Notes: a model not told the origin generated them from the sequence alone. DNA of 49,914 nt from Rhizorhabdus sp. (GCF_018006725.1 NZ_JAGMXV010000008.1:1-49914); one strand, 5' to 3'; counted from the first letter of the stretch, positions 29,432 through 38,895 are shown. Numbers and translations are program-made.

Positions 29432-30114
29432 ACGGCCGCGTTCTGCCGCTCTGTCGCAAGCGGGAAAGCACCCCGGACGAAGATGTGCACACGAAAGCGG
29501 GTCTGCCGCTCCAGATCGTCATCCAGCAGGCCGATGCCCATGGCCGCCGTGCGCGCGGGACCGCCGACGACGAGGTTGAGGAACGCCGCCGCCGCTTCCT
29601 CTGCTTCGTCCGGGTCTGTCCCGCTTCCGCTCGAGCGCCGCCGGAACAGATCGGCCAGATAGCCGATCGTCCGCTGCGTCACCCGCTGATAGGCGTATCG
29701 GCCGATGTCGGGCAGGTGATAGGATTCACAATTCACCAGCCGCATCAGTCGCAGCCCGCGCGAGCCGAGCAGGTTGGAAACCAGCAGCCGGGCAATGTCC
29801 TGCAGACAGCACTCCACATCGTCGCACTCGATCGCCCAAAAGGCCTCGGGCGGCACCGCCCAATCGTCGATCGCTCGCTCGAGCGCCGCCTTGAACAGGC
29901 CTTCCTTGTCCCGATAACGGGCATAGACAGTCCGCTTCGCCATGCCGACGGCGGCCGCTATCCCCTCGATCGTCGTGCGCTCGAAGCCTTGGTCGAGAAA
30001 CAGCGCCAGCGCCTGATCGAGCAATTCGGCATTTCGCGCGTCGATCTCGTCGCGGCGCGGCCGCCCGGGCCCCGGACGACGTTGCTGCGATGGCTGGCAG
30101 CGATTATCGAGCAT
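29428..30114 (-). CDS. TetR family transcriptional regulator
   Basis: This 228-residue protein has an N-terminal TetR helix-turn-helix (about 24-70: ALALFLDQGFERTTIEGIA, then GMAKRTVYARYRDKEGLF), preceded by a Pro/Arg-rich tail that may touch the minor groove. The C-terminal ligand domain is of the TetR_C type found next to transport and lipid genes. The ligand is unknown. It lies about 200 bp downstream of the ABC exporter gene on the same strand, with no clear hairpin between them. Confidence 0.86.
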   Translation of the reverse strand: MLDNRCQPSQQRRPGPGRPRRDEIDARNAELLDQALALFLDQGFERTTIEGIAAAVGMAKRTVYARYRDKEGLFKAALERAIDDWAVPPEAFWAIECDDVECCLQDIARLLVSNLLGSRGLRLMRLVNCESYHLPDIGRYAYQRVTQRTIGYLADLFRRRSSGSGTDPDEAEEAAAAFLNLVVGGPARTAAMGIGLLDDDLERQTRFRVHIFVRGAFPLATERQNAAV

Positions 30115-30320
30115 GGCGCGCCAAATTCGCTGAAGCGGGCGGGAAGAAGGTTGGCGATACGGCCTGTACCGCCGGGGTCCGAACAGCAGCGTTGGCGGCA
30201 GGCCAGATCATGCGCGTCCCTTGTGGCGCCATCGACACACCCTCCCCTCCGCGCCCCGCCTGTCCGCTGGGCCAGCACGGAAAGGCTGCGCGCAATCACC
30301 CGCCGTTACAAGCCGTAAGC

Positions 30321-32084
30321 TCAGCGTTCGATCGTCAGTCGGCCATTCTCGATCCGCAGGATGCGGTCCGCGCGATCGAGCAGCCAGCCGCCATGGCTGA
30401 TCGACAGGATGGTCATGCGCCCGTGCAGCGCGGCGATGGCGTCGGCGATGGCGGCCTGATTGTCGCCATCGAGCGCACTCGTCGCTTCGTCGAGCAGCAG
30501 CAGTGCCGGCCGATCGAGCAGCGCGCGCGCCAGTGCCAGCCGCTGGCGCTCCCCGCCCGACAGACGGACGCCATCGTCACCGATGGCGGTATCGAGCCCG
30601 GCGGGCAGACTGTGGACGAACTGGGCGGAAGCCGCATCGAGCGCTGCCCGTAATTCGGCTTCGCTGGCACCTGGCACCGCAGCGAGCAGATTTTCGCGAA
30701 CCGTCGCGTTGAACAGCATCGCATGCTGGTCGACATAGGCGACCGAGCGGCGCCAGGCGATCCGGTCCCCGCCCGACAGGATCCGCCCGTCCACCTCCAC
30801 ATGCCCCTCATCGGGCGCAAGCAGCCCCGTCACGAGATCGGCAAAGGTGCTCTTGCCGCTTCCTGAGGGGCCTACCAGCGCCGTCGTGGTGCGCGCCTCG
30901 ATCCGGCAGTCGATGCGCTCCAGCGCCGGTCGATCGCGCCCCGGATAGCATAGCGTGACCCCGGACAGACGGATATCCCGGACCAGCGCGATCCGCGGCA
31001 TATCCGGCGCTGCGACGGGCTCGGCGGCGGCGTCGATCTGCACGATCAGGCGCTGCACGGCCTCGACGGTGGGTGCTGCGTGAACCCAGATGTTCCAGCT
31101 GTCCTGGGCCCCGCCGATCATCGGACCAATGCGGACGATCGCGACCAGCAGCGGCAGGAGCATGCCGATCGGCAGGCCTATCAGCGCATAACCGAAGGCG
31201 ACGAGACCGACTGCCACGAACGCCGTCACCAGCTGCGCTGCGCCGCCGATCAGAGCGACATCGCGTCCATGGCCGATCTGAACGTCGCGCAGCCGCTGCA
31301 CCGCCGCGCCAAGCTCGGCTTCGGCCGCCGGCTGGCGGTGGAGCAACCGGTTCAGGCGCAGCTGGGTCACCCCCTCCTGGCCGAGACGGTGGACATGGTT
31401 CGACAGCGGGGTGACCTGCTGCGCCAGCCGCGCGACGCGGCCGCGCTGCTGGCGAAAAATGGCGGCGATCAACCCGCCCGACAGGATCGCGGCCAGCGCG
31501 GTCTGCCAGGAGATGACGAGCGCGACACCGAGATTGATACCGATCGACACCAGCAGGCCGAGAACGCGGATCGCCGCGTAGAGACCGGCATTGATGCGCC
31601 CGAGCTGGGTCGACATGGCGGCGACGTGATCGGCGCCGCGCTGCTGTGACAACCAGCGCCATTCCGCCCGTCCCAGCGCTCCGAAAATCCGCATCCGAAG
31701 CCCGTCTACGACGTCCTGTTCGAGCCGCCGGCGCTGTACGTTGAGGGCCAGGTTGATGGCGACACGCAGCATGACGAGCAGGAAACCGAGACCGAGCGCC
31801 AGCATCGCAAACTGCGTCTTCGAGAGGCCCAGAATGTCCAGATAGTGCGCGGCGCGCCCATCCCCCGCTTCCAGCGACAGCAGCAACGGCACCATGATCA
31901 GCAGCCCGATGCCTTCGGTCAGGCTGGAAAGGATCGACAGGCCGACGACCGATCCGATGCCCCGATGCCCCCGCAGCAACGCGCGCAGCGTCGTCAGCGC
32001 ATCGGGAGAGGTGGCGGGATCGGGCGGAACATCCATGATCCGTCCATAGGCAGAGGCGGCGGGTTCATCCAGCACCCTCGACAT
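30321..32084 (-). CDS. ABC exporter, fused permease and ATPase
   Basis: The 587-residue protein has six membrane helices in the N-terminal half (about 50-330). The ATPase half carries Walker A GPSGSGKST, the signature LSGGERQRLALARALL, and Walker B LLLLDEATSALD with the D-loop. This half-transporter layout works as a dimer and exports lipids, peptides or drugs; the substrate is unknown. The start is uncertain: ATG at 32084 or, without the first 16 residues, ATG at 32036. It follows the small ACT-like gene by 45 bp and probably shares its transcript. Confidence 0.85.
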   Translation of the reverse strand: MSRVLDEPAASAYGRIMDVPPDPATSPDALTTLRALLRGHRGIGSVVGLSILSSLTEGIGLLIMVPLLLSLEAGDGRAAHYLDILGLSKTQFAMLALGLGFLLVMLRVAINLALNVQRRRLEQDVVDGLRMRIFGALGRAEWRWLSQQRGADHVAAMSTQLGRINAGLYAAIRVLGLLVSIGINLGVALVISWQTALAAILSGGLIAAIFRQQRGRVARLAQQVTPLSNHVHRLGQEGVTQLRLNRLLHRQPAAEAELGAAVQRLRDVQIGHGRDVALIGGAAQLVTAFVAVGLVAFGYALIGLPIGMLLPLLVAIVRIGPMIGGAQDSWNIWVHAAPTVEAVQRLIVQIDAAAEPVAAPDMPRIALVRDIRLSGVTLCYPGRDRPALERIDCRIEARTTTALVGPSGSGKSTFADLVTGLLAPDEGHVEVDGRILSGGDRIAWRRSVAYVDQHAMLFNATVRENLLAAVPGASEAELRAALDAASAQFVHSLPAGLDTAIGDDGVRLSGGERQRLALARALLDRPALLLLDEATSALDGDNQAAIADAIAALHGRMTILSISHGGWLLDRADRILRIENGRLTIER

Positions 32085-32129
32085 CCGCAGCCGGTTATCG
32101 TGGGCCGCCCCTGCCGCGGCGCGCTGTGG

Positions 32130-32387
32130 TCAGAGCGGACCGGCGGCCCTGACGCCAGGAATCTCGCGCATCTGCGCCAGCAGACCTGCGTCCAACTCGA
32201 CACCGCCGGCCATTTCCATCGTCACGGTCATCGTGCGACCGTCGCGCAGGAGATCCATTTTCTGCGGAAGGCTGTCACGCGCGACGAGCAGATCGAGCAG
32301 CCTGCCGGTCACGCCGAGATCGGCCTCGGCCTCAAGTGAGATACGGGACCGCAGCGCGGCGGGGGAGGTGCGGGTGGCGAGGCTCAT
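32130..32387 (-). CDS. Small ACT-like domain protein
   Basis: This 85-residue protein consists of a single domain with a beta-alpha-beta-beta-alpha-beta pattern: RISLEAEADLGVTGRLLDLLV, then KMDLLRDGRTMTVTMEMAG, then LLAQMREIPGVRAAG. That is the ACT fold, as in the small IlvM-type acetolactate synthase subunit, but sequence similarity is not strong enough for a name. It could sense an amino acid or pair with another protein. It is divergent from an Lrp/AsnC regulator, which also ends in an ACT-related (RAM) domain, and lies upstream of the ABC exporter. Confidence 0.6.
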   Translation of the reverse strand: MSLATRTSPAALRSRISLEAEADLGVTGRLLDLLVARDSLPQKMDLLRDGRTMTVTMEMAGGVELDAGLLAQMREIPGVRAAGPL

Positions 32388-32499
32388 GGCGATTCCAGTG
32401 GGTGTTTCGACAGGAGGTCTTCTAGACGATCCGGCCGGGAAAATTCGTGCTGATTGACGGAGCACCCTGTCTATCCGAAAAAATCATTCCTCATATATG

Positions 32500-32510
32500 C
32501 TCATATTGAG
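32500..32510. promoter_or_regulatory. AT-rich dyad between the ACT-like and Lrp genes
   Basis: CTCA-TAT-TGAG is a perfect 4-bp inverted repeat inside an AT-rich stretch (about 32483-32518) in an otherwise GC-rich divergent intergenic region of 135 bp. Lrp/AsnC proteins bind such AT-rich dyads, so this is a likely operator for the adjacent regulator. It ends 12 bp before the Lrp start codon. Confidence 0.45.
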
Positions 32511-32522
32511 TATGATTTTGCG

Positions 32523-32990
32523 ATGAAGCTCGACAGCTACGAACGCAAGATTCTCGCCCTTCTGCAGGAGGACTGCTCGCTCTCGGCGGCAGAGATTGCC
32601 GAACGGGTGGGCCTGTCGACCACACCTTGCTGGCGGCGCATCCAGCGGCTGCGCGAGAGCGGCGTGATCGCGCGTCAGGTGGCGCTGTTGGATCGCCGGA
32701 AGATCGGTCTCAACGCGCAGATCTTCGCCCAGGTGAAGCTCAACGCGCACGGCCGGCAGCATCTCGACGAGTTCACCGCCGCGATCCGGGAATTTCCGGA
32801 AGTGCTCGAAGCCTTCGTATTGATGGGACCGGTCGACTTCCTGCTGCGCATCGTCGCCGCCGACATCGACGCCTATGAACGCTTCTTCTTCGACAAGCTC
32901 AGCCGGCTGCAGGGCGTACAGGAGATCAACTCGATCGCTGCCCTCTCCGAAATCAAGTCGACGACGGCGCTGCCGCTGCCGCCCGCCTGA
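32523..32990 (+). CDS. Lrp/AsnC family transcriptional regulator
   Basis: The 155-residue protein has the N-terminal AsnC helix-turn-helix (LDSYERKILALLQEDCSLSA, then GLSTTPCWRRIQRL) and the C-terminal RAM ligand domain (about 70-145). These regulators assemble into octamers and respond to amino acids. The divergent partners are the ACT-like protein and ABC exporter, which are the natural targets. The start at 32523 is chosen because the upstream frame crosses the AT-rich operator-like region. Confidence 0.92.
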   Translation: MKLDSYERKILALLQEDCSLSAAEIAERVGLSTTPCWRRIQRLRESGVIARQVALLDRRKIGLNAQIFAQVKLNAHGRQHLDEFTAAIREFPEVLEAFVLMGPVDFLLRIVAADIDAYERFFFDKLSRLQGVQEINSIAALSEIKSTTALPLPPA

Positions 32991-32993
32991 TCC

Positions 32994-33674
32994 TTACAAG
33001 CGCGCGAACAGCGAGAAGGACAGGACGTGGTTCATCCGGCGACGCCCGCCGGTCTGATTGACCAGCTGGTTCAGATAGCCGAGCTCGATCGTCGTCTTGC
33101 CGGCCACCGGAATCTCGGCGCCGATGAAGCTGCGCAGCTGGTCGAAGCCGGATCGTGCGCCCCAGTCAGTATCGTTGAACGCAAGGAAGCCCTCCGCATA
33201 GCCCAACGCCGCGAGGCCATTGCTTGCCACCGGCACCTCCAGCCGGACCATTTCGCGCAGCCGGTGCCCGACATCGTCGCCATCCGCACGCCAGCGCTGC
33301 TCGAGCCGGGTGCGGGTGGAGAACTCCCCACCCCAAGGCTTGCCCATGACCCAGCTCAGCTGCTGAAAGCTGCGATGCTCGCGCAGATCACGGGCCCCCT
33401 CGCGCTTGGTGATTACCCGCGCATAGCCCTGATAGAGCGTCATCGTCGGCGACAGCTTCACGCCGATCGCCGGGCGCAGCAGCAACTGGTCGAGCCGGCT
33501 GACGCCGTCGCCGAAGCGGGGCTGGACCTCGGCAAAATAGACGACCTTGCCCGTGAGGGTTCCCATGACCGTCAAATTCACCCAGGCCTGCTCGTCCTGC
33601 GTCGTGCTCGAAAAGGCAGGCTGGGCTGCCGAGATCAGGCACAGGCCGGCAAGAAGGGCGCGAGAAATCTTCAT
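32994..33674 (-). CDS. Exported DUF2490 family protein
   Basis: The 226-residue protein has a signal peptide (MKISRALLAGLCLISAAQPAFS). Alternating beta-strands follow, and it ends in Phe-Ala-Arg-Leu, typical of an outer-membrane beta-barrel. The pattern of WVNLTVMGTL and LEQRWRADGDD, with a tyrosine-rich end, matches DUF2490. The function is unknown. It converges on the Lrp gene, with the stops 4 bp apart. Confidence 0.8.
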   Translation of the reverse strand: MKISRALLAGLCLISAAQPAFSSTTQDEQAWVNLTVMGTLTGKVVYFAEVQPRFGDGVSRLDQLLLRPAIGVKLSPTMTLYQGYARVITKREGARDLREHRSFQQLSWVMGKPWGGEFSTRTRLEQRWRADGDDVGHRLREMVRLEVPVASNGLAALGYAEGFLAFNDTDWGARSGFDQLRSFIGAEIPVAGKTTIELGYLNQLVNQTGGRRRMNHVLSFSLFARL

Positions 33675-33726
33675 CAGGGGAATGCTCTGCTGGGGACGGG
33701 GAAGCCTGTCCTTGCCACAGCCGCTG

Positions 33727-34797
33727 TTACGAAATGGTTTCCCCTGTCCGACCTAATGTCTCTCCATCATCGCGCCGGACGCGACGATAGGCGGCAGGCG
33801 AGACTCCCGTCCAGCGCCGGAATGCCTCCCGAAAACTACCCGTATCGCGAAAGCCGGCACGCAGCGCGATATCGTCGATCGAACGCCCACTGACCGCCAG
33901 CGCCTCGGTCGCGAGGCCGCGCTGCGCCTCCTCGCGCAAGGAGCGGATCGATTGACCGCTATCCGCCAGATGCCGCCGGAGGCTACTCTGGCTGCGGCCC
34001 GTCAGGGACGCGAGTTGCTCCAGTGTCGGTAACCGACCGTCGCGAGCAAGAGCGATGGAATAGAGCGTCCGCACCCGGTCGGTCAGCGCAAGGCTGTCGG
34101 GCGACGCTGCGAGAAAGTCGAACGGGAAATCGACCAGCAGCCGGTCGAGATCGTCCGGCGTCCGCACGATAGGCATCGTCAGCATATGCGCGGGGAAGGA
34201 GATGCGGTTGACCGGACAGCCGAAGGCCAGTTCGCCCGAGAAGAAGTCGGACACCGCCTCGGCGGCGTAGCGCTCGTCATAGGCGAGGCCGACCGAAAAG
34301 ACATGCTCTCCGGTTCCGAGCATCCAGCCGTACAGGCGGCAGAACATTGACATGCCGGCAAGGTCGGACAGGAAGCTGCTGAGGTTCGTACGCCGACGCA
34401 GCGTGTCGACCAGGACATGCACCGTCCCTTCTCCACGCTGCAGCCGGATGGTCGAGATTTTCTCCAGCCGCGTACGGAAAAAAATGGCCTGGCGCTCGAT
34501 TACCTGTTCCAGCGTCCGGCAGGTGATGAGGCAGTGACACATCAGCCGGAACTCATCCGGGTGCATCTGCGGCTTGCGGTCCAGCCGGCTCGAATGCCAG
34601 CCGATCGTGACGATCGCCTCGCGATAGATGGCGACCAGCTGACGCCGCTCGATCGCTGCTACCCGTCCATTTTCCAGATCGGCCGGCAGGAAGCTCGCTC
34701 CCGCCTTGCGCAGCACGTCCGTTGGCTCGCCCCCGATGCGCGATATCTTCTGCAAGAGTTTGAGCAATTCGGCCACTGACCTGCCACTGTCGACCAT
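33727..34797 (-). CDS. AraC family transcriptional regulator
   Basis: This 356-residue protein has an N-terminal arabinose-binding-like domain of the AraC_N/OruR type (about 25-215). A C-terminal AraC helix-turn-helix pair follows (about 250-345: LEQLASLTGRSQSSLRRHL, then RSIDDIALRAGFRDTGSFREAFRRW). It is divergent from the sulfotransferase-DUF1214 genes across a 131-bp region and is probably their regulator; the inducer is unknown. Confidence 0.9.
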   Translation of the reverse strand: MVDSGRSVAELLKLLQKISRIGGEPTDVLRKAGASFLPADLENGRVAAIERRQLVAIYREAIVTIGWHSSRLDRKPQMHPDEFRLMCHCLITCRTLEQVIERQAIFFRTRLEKISTIRLQRGEGTVHVLVDTLRRRTNLSSFLSDLAGMSMFCRLYGWMLGTGEHVFSVGLAYDERYAAEAVSDFFSGELAFGCPVNRISFPAHMLTMPIVRTPDDLDRLLVDFPFDFLAASPDSLALTDRVRTLYSIALARDGRLPTLEQLASLTGRSQSSLRRHLADSGQSIRSLREEAQRGLATEALAVSGRSIDDIALRAGFRDTGSFREAFRRWTGVSPAAYRRVRRDDGETLGRTGETIS

Positions 34798-34928
34798 AGC
34801 CGCTCCCGAACAAAAACCCTCGTCTTTATGAAGAGATATCCTGTCCAGTTCCGTCCATCTACCGGCCTATCGTCAGGGCAGGACAAAAGACGCGCGCATG
34901 GATCGCGCCGGCCGATCGGAGGATGAGG

Positions 34929-36188
34929 ATGAGCGAGAAGGACGGGTCGCCAATCTCCAGCTGGGCACCGCCGCCCCGTCCCGAATGGCTGTCGCAATTT
35001 CTTGCCGAAACCTCCGCCTGGGACGCGGAAACCGTCGCCCCGCTTGATGCAAAGGAGTTGATCGCCACCGCCAGCGCCCGCACGGGCCTCAGCGATTTCG
35101 GCAGCGACGACTGGCGCGAACCGCTCGAGATCATGGTCAGGGCGATCAATGAGGAGGCTGAACTCCACCTGTTCGGCCGGCTGTGGACCCGGCAGGAGCT
35201 GCTGCACTTCCTCGAGGTCCGGCTGCAGGTCGAAGACGCCTATCGCCAGCATCCCGAGATCGAGGACGAGGTGATCGATAAGCCCGTCTTCGTCACCGGC
35301 CTGCCGCGATCGGGCACCTCGATCCTGTTTGAGTTGCTGGCACAGGACAGGCAGTTCCTCGCCCCCGCCAACTGGGAGTTCGTCCTCCCCTGCCCGCCGC
35401 CCGAGGCGGCCACCTATCGCACAGATCCGCGGGTCCCGCGCGCGCACGACATGATCACGCAGATGGGTCGGGTCGCGCCGACCTATCAGGCGATGCACGA
35501 GATGGGCGCGTGGATCCCGAACGAATGCGGGGTCGCGTTCCGGCTGACCTTCCGCTCTCAGCATCTCGCCGCCGCCTTCCAGGTGCCGACCTATGTGACC
35601 TGGCTGTTCGGTGCCGACCAGACGCCGGTCTATGCCTATTATCGCCGGCTGCTGAAGCTGCTGCAGTGGCGCAATCCGCGCGACCACTGGCTGCTCAAGG
35701 CCCCCGAGCATCAGAGCTTTTTGCCGACCCTTTTCGACGTCTTCCCCGACGCCCGCGTGATCGTCACGCATCGGGACCCGGTCAAGGCACAGGGTTCGGT
35801 CACCAATCTGCTCGGCACCATCTACTGGATGCGTAGCGACAAGGCGTTCGACGCGCGCGCCTTTGAGGAGTTGCTGACGCCCGAAGGCACCGCCGCGCGG
35901 CTGGAACAGATGATCGACTGGATCGAGCAAGGGACGATCCCGGCGGACCAGATCGTCCATTCCCACTATGCCGATCTGATCGACGCGCCCGTCGATGCGC
36001 TCGAAAAGCTCTACGCGAAGATCGGCTTCCCTTTCACCGACCAGGCGCGCTCGGCGGTCGCCGACTATCTCGCGCATAAGCCCAAGGGGAAGTTCGGCGC
36101 GCACGCCTATCAGGTCGATCAGCAGGATCGGACCCGGCAGCTGTTCCACCGCTACCAAAGCTATTTCGACGTCCCCAGCGAAGCCTGA
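34929..36188 (+). CDS. PAPS-dependent sulfotransferase family protein
   Basis: The 419-residue protein carries the 5'-phosphosulfate loop FVTGLPRSGTSILFELL near residue 120 and a 3'-phosphate binding stretch VTHRDPVKAQGSVTNL near 280. These are the two signatures of Sulfotransfer_3-type enzymes. They transfer sulfate from PAPS to a hydroxyl acceptor, often a lipid or sterol in actinobacteria and sphingomonads. The acceptor is unknown here. The start at 34929 has a GGAGG site 6 nt upstream; the ATG at 34923 is too close to it. DUF1214 follows 33 bp later. Confidence 0.88.
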   Translation: MSEKDGSPISSWAPPPRPEWLSQFLAETSAWDAETVAPLDAKELIATASARTGLSDFGSDDWREPLEIMVRAINEEAELHLFGRLWTRQELLHFLEVRLQVEDAYRQHPEIEDEVIDKPVFVTGLPRSGTSILFELLAQDRQFLAPANWEFVLPCPPPEAATYRTDPRVPRAHDMITQMGRVAPTYQAMHEMGAWIPNECGVAFRLTFRSQHLAAAFQVPTYVTWLFGADQTPVYAYYRRLLKLLQWRNPRDHWLLKAPEHQSFLPTLFDVFPDARVIVTHRDPVKAQGSVTNLLGTIYWMRSDKAFDARAFEELLTPEGTAARLEQMIDWIEQGTIPADQIVHSHYADLIDAPVDALEKLYAKIGFPFTDQARSAVADYLAHKPKGKFGAHAYQVDQQDRTRQLFHRYQSYFDVPSEA

Positions 36189-36221
36189 ACCGAACCACGC
36201 CCGTCACGAAAGGATCAGCCG

Positions 36222-37403
36222 ATGACCACGGACCATGACCTGCTGCTGCGCGATGCGTGGAACGATTTCTGCGACTCGTTGAAACGCGCGGGTGAGATCA
36301 GCTTCCGTGAGACCGCCTCGTCCAATCCCGTCGATCGTGCGGCCGCGATCCGACTGCTGTCGCGCAACATCGGCCTCGCTTTGGCCTTCGAGCTGGAGAA
36401 CAAGGACCCGCTCCACCCGGAGATCATGCATTATTTCGATCCGATGCGGAAACAGGGCGGGGACAATACCGACGCGCTCTATGTCGGCGCGCCGATCAAC
36501 GGGACCGACACCTATCGGGTCAGCGGCAAACGCGGCAACGCCCGCTATTTCAGCGTCACCGTGGTCGAGCGCGGCGCCACCCCCTGGGGCGGGGCGGTGC
36601 CCTCGGTCCTGTTCGGGGACGACCTGGACGTCGATGCGGACGGAAATTTCGAGCTGTGGGTCGGGCCCGACGAGCGCCCGGGTAACTGGATCAGGACCAC
36701 GCCCGACACCTTCCGCCTGACCTTCCGCCAGTTCTTTGCCGACTGGGAGGGTGAGAAGCCCATGGAGGCACGCATCGACCGGATCACCGGCGACGGCGCC
36801 CCGCCGCAGCTGACCCCGGAGACGGTCGCGGAGGGACTGGCGGCGGCGGCGCACTGGCTGCACTGGTCGGTAACCTATTGGGCGGACATGATCGACAAGT
36901 GGAAGGTCCAGCCCAATCGCTTCCTTTCCTACCGCCAGCTCGACGACAATAAGATCGACGCGACGCCGGGCGGCGAGCCGCTGATCTGCTACTGGATACT
37001 GCCCGAGGACGAGGTGCTGATCATCCGCGTCCGCCCGCCCGAAGCGCGCTACTGGGCGGTCGAGTTCGGCAATTACTGGTGGGAGACGATGGACTATCGC
37101 TACCGCCTCGCCAACACCAACTGCCATTATGCCGCGCTGGAGGAGGATGGCGAGTTGATCGTCGTCGTCAGTCATGACGATCCGGGCGTGCCCAACTGGC
37201 TGGACCCGTCAGGCCATAGCGAGGGCTATGTCACCTATCGCTGGATGATCGCCGACCATTATCCGGTTCCGACCTGTCAGCAGGTCAAGCGCAGCGCGCT
37301 GTTCGATCATCTGCCCGCCGGCATGAAGCAAATCGGGCCGGAAGAGCGGCGCGAGCAGCTGGCCGGCCGCCGCCGGGGTATCGTCCAGCGCTTCAAATGG
37401 TAG
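36222..37403 (+). CDS. DUF1214 domain-containing protein
   Basis: This 393-residue protein has no signal peptide or membrane segment. The GNARYFSVTVVERGATPWGG and VRPPEARYWAVEFGNYWWE stretches mark the DUF1214 beta-rich domain, seen in many actinobacterial and sphingomonad genomes beside lipid or xenobiotic genes. The function is unknown. It is rich in Trp and Tyr, suggesting a hydrophobic ligand pocket. It is in an operon with the sulfotransferase and convergent with the monooxygenase. Confidence 0.85.
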   Translation: MTTDHDLLLRDAWNDFCDSLKRAGEISFRETASSNPVDRAAAIRLLSRNIGLALAFELENKDPLHPEIMHYFDPMRKQGGDNTDALYVGAPINGTDTYRVSGKRGNARYFSVTVVERGATPWGGAVPSVLFGDDLDVDADGNFELWVGPDERPGNWIRTTPDTFRLTFRQFFADWEGEKPMEARIDRITGDGAPPQLTPETVAEGLAAAAHWLHWSVTYWADMIDKWKVQPNRFLSYRQLDDNKIDATPGGEPLICYWILPEDEVLIIRVRPPEARYWAVEFGNYWWETMDYRYRLANTNCHYAALEEDGELIVVVSHDDPGVPNWLDPSGHSEGYVTYRWMIADHYPVPTCQQVKRSALFDHLPAGMKQIGPEERREQLAGRRRGIVQRFKW

Positions 37404-37440
37404 ATGGGGCGCCTGCCAAGGCCGGCGCCCCGAAAACCGG

Positions 37441-38895
37441 TCAGGCCCAGACATATTCCTCGCGCTTCGGTGCGCTCATCGCCTCGGCGAAGGCGTCGTA
37501 GCTCCACGGCCAGGTCAGCGGGACGCCGTTCTTGTCGAGATACCAGCTGGTGCAGCCCGAGCCGAAGATGGTGTTGCGGGCGGCATCGGCCCGGCGGCGG
37601 TCATAGTCGGCATGGGCCTCGCGCGTCGGCGCAACCGCCCTGGCCTGCCCCTCGACGATCGGCGCGAACAACTGCGCGATATAGCCCCATTGCTGCTCGG
37701 CGATGTCGATCAGCGAGAAATTGCCGACGGGGCCGGTCGGGCCGTTGAGCATGAAGAAATTGGGGAAGCCCGGCAGCGTCACCGCATAATGGGCGGTCGG
37801 CCGCTCGCGCCACAGTTCGTCGAGATCGGCACCATCTTCGCCCAGCACCACGGTTGGCCGGATGAAGCGGTCGGCGCGGAAGCCGGTGGCCATGACGATC
37901 ACATCGAGCGGGTGCTCGGTGCCGTCCTGCATGCGGATGCCGGTCGCGGTGATCCGGTCGATCTTTCCGGTCTCGATCTCGACCGCAGGCCGCTGCGCCG
38001 CCTCATAATAGTTCCACGAATAAATCAGGCGCTTGCACGCGGCGCGGTAATTGGGGCGCAGCTTCTCTCGCAGCACAGGATCATGGACATTGTTCTCGAG
38101 ATTCTGGCGGCAAAGATCCTCGATCTCGCGCATCGCTTCGGAATCGGGGTCGACCAGCCCCTTGTTGAAGCGGCGCACACCGTTCCAATAGTCGTCGCCA
38201 TAGCGGATCGCATCGATCTTGGAGAGGTCGCTGCGGAAGGCGGCGCGGTCCTCGTCGCTATAGGGAAATTGCTGAACGGGCATGATCCACTGCGGCGAGC
38301 GCTGAAAATGGACGAGCTTGGCCGCGCGGGTCGACAGCGCCGTGACGATCTGGACACCGGTCGAGCCATTGCCAATGACGCCGATCCGCTGCCCGTCGAG
38401 CGCTACGCTGTCGTCCCAGCGCGCGGAATGGAACAGCGCGCCCTGGAAATCCTCCATGCCCTCGATCTCGGGCATGTTGACATGGTGCAACACACCCGAG
38501 GCCGCGATCACGATGTCGGCCGCGTCGGTGCTGCCATCGGCCAGCCGCAGCTGCCAGCGGCCATCACGCCAGATGCATTCGGTCACCTCGCGCTCGAGCT
38601 GGATCAGGTCGCGCACGCCGAAATCGTCGATCACCTTCTCGAAATAACCCTTTATCTCGGGGCCGGGGGCGTAGAAGGCGCTCCAGTCGGCATGCGGCGC
38701 GAAGCTGTAGGTGTAGCAATGCGCCGGCACGTCGCAGGTGAGGCCGGGGTAGCGGTTCTCCCGCCAGGTGCCACCGATCGTCGCGCCCTTTTCATAGACG
38801 GTGACGTCCTTTTGCCCCTGTTCCTTCAGCTTGATGGCCGCGAGGATGCCCGACATCCCCGCACCGATGACCACGAACCGCAACGCCTTTGCCAT
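37441..38895 (-). CDS. Flavoprotein monooxygenase, Baeyer-Villiger type
   Basis: The 484-residue protein starts with an FAD-binding GAGMSG at residues 11-16. It carries the Baeyer-Villiger fingerprint FxGxxxHxxxWD as F150, G152, H156, W160 and D161, followed by a second nucleotide-binding motif GVIGNGSTG at 172-180. These enzymes insert an oxygen next to a ketone using NADPH and FAD. The substrate is unknown; neighbours suggest a steroid, terpenoid or other hydrophobic ketone. The start at 38895 has an AAGGA site upstream; an ATG at 38919 is an alternative. It converges on the DUF1214 gene. Confidence 0.88.
   Translation of the reverse strand: MAKALRFVVIGAGMSGILAAIKLKEQGQKDVTVYEKGATIGGTWRENRYPGLTCDVPAHCYTYSFAPHADWSAFYAPGPEIKGYFEKVIDDFGVRDLIQLEREVTECIWRDGRWQLRLADGSTDAADIVIAASGVLHHVNMPEIEGMEDFQGALFHSARWDDSVALDGQRIGVIGNGSTGVQIVTALSTRAAKLVHFQRSPQWIMPVQQFPYSDEDRAAFRSDLSKIDAIRYGDDYWNGVRRFNKGLVDPDSEAMREIEDLCRQNLENNVHDPVLREKLRPNYRAACKRLIYSWNYYEAAQRPAVEIETGKIDRITATGIRMQDGTEHPLDVIVMATGFRADRFIRPTVVLGEDGADLDELWRERPTAHYAVTLPGFPNFFMLNGPTGPVGNFSLIDIAEQQWGYIAQLFAPIVEGQARAVAPTREAHADYDRRRADAARNTIFGSGCTSWYLDKNGVPLTWPWSYDAFAEAMSAPKREEYVWA

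Noticed and set aside
34797-34929. TGTCC/GGACA repeat in the AraC-sulfotransferase gap as an operator
   Set aside because: The repeat is only 5 bp with 34 bp between arms, which is expected by chance.
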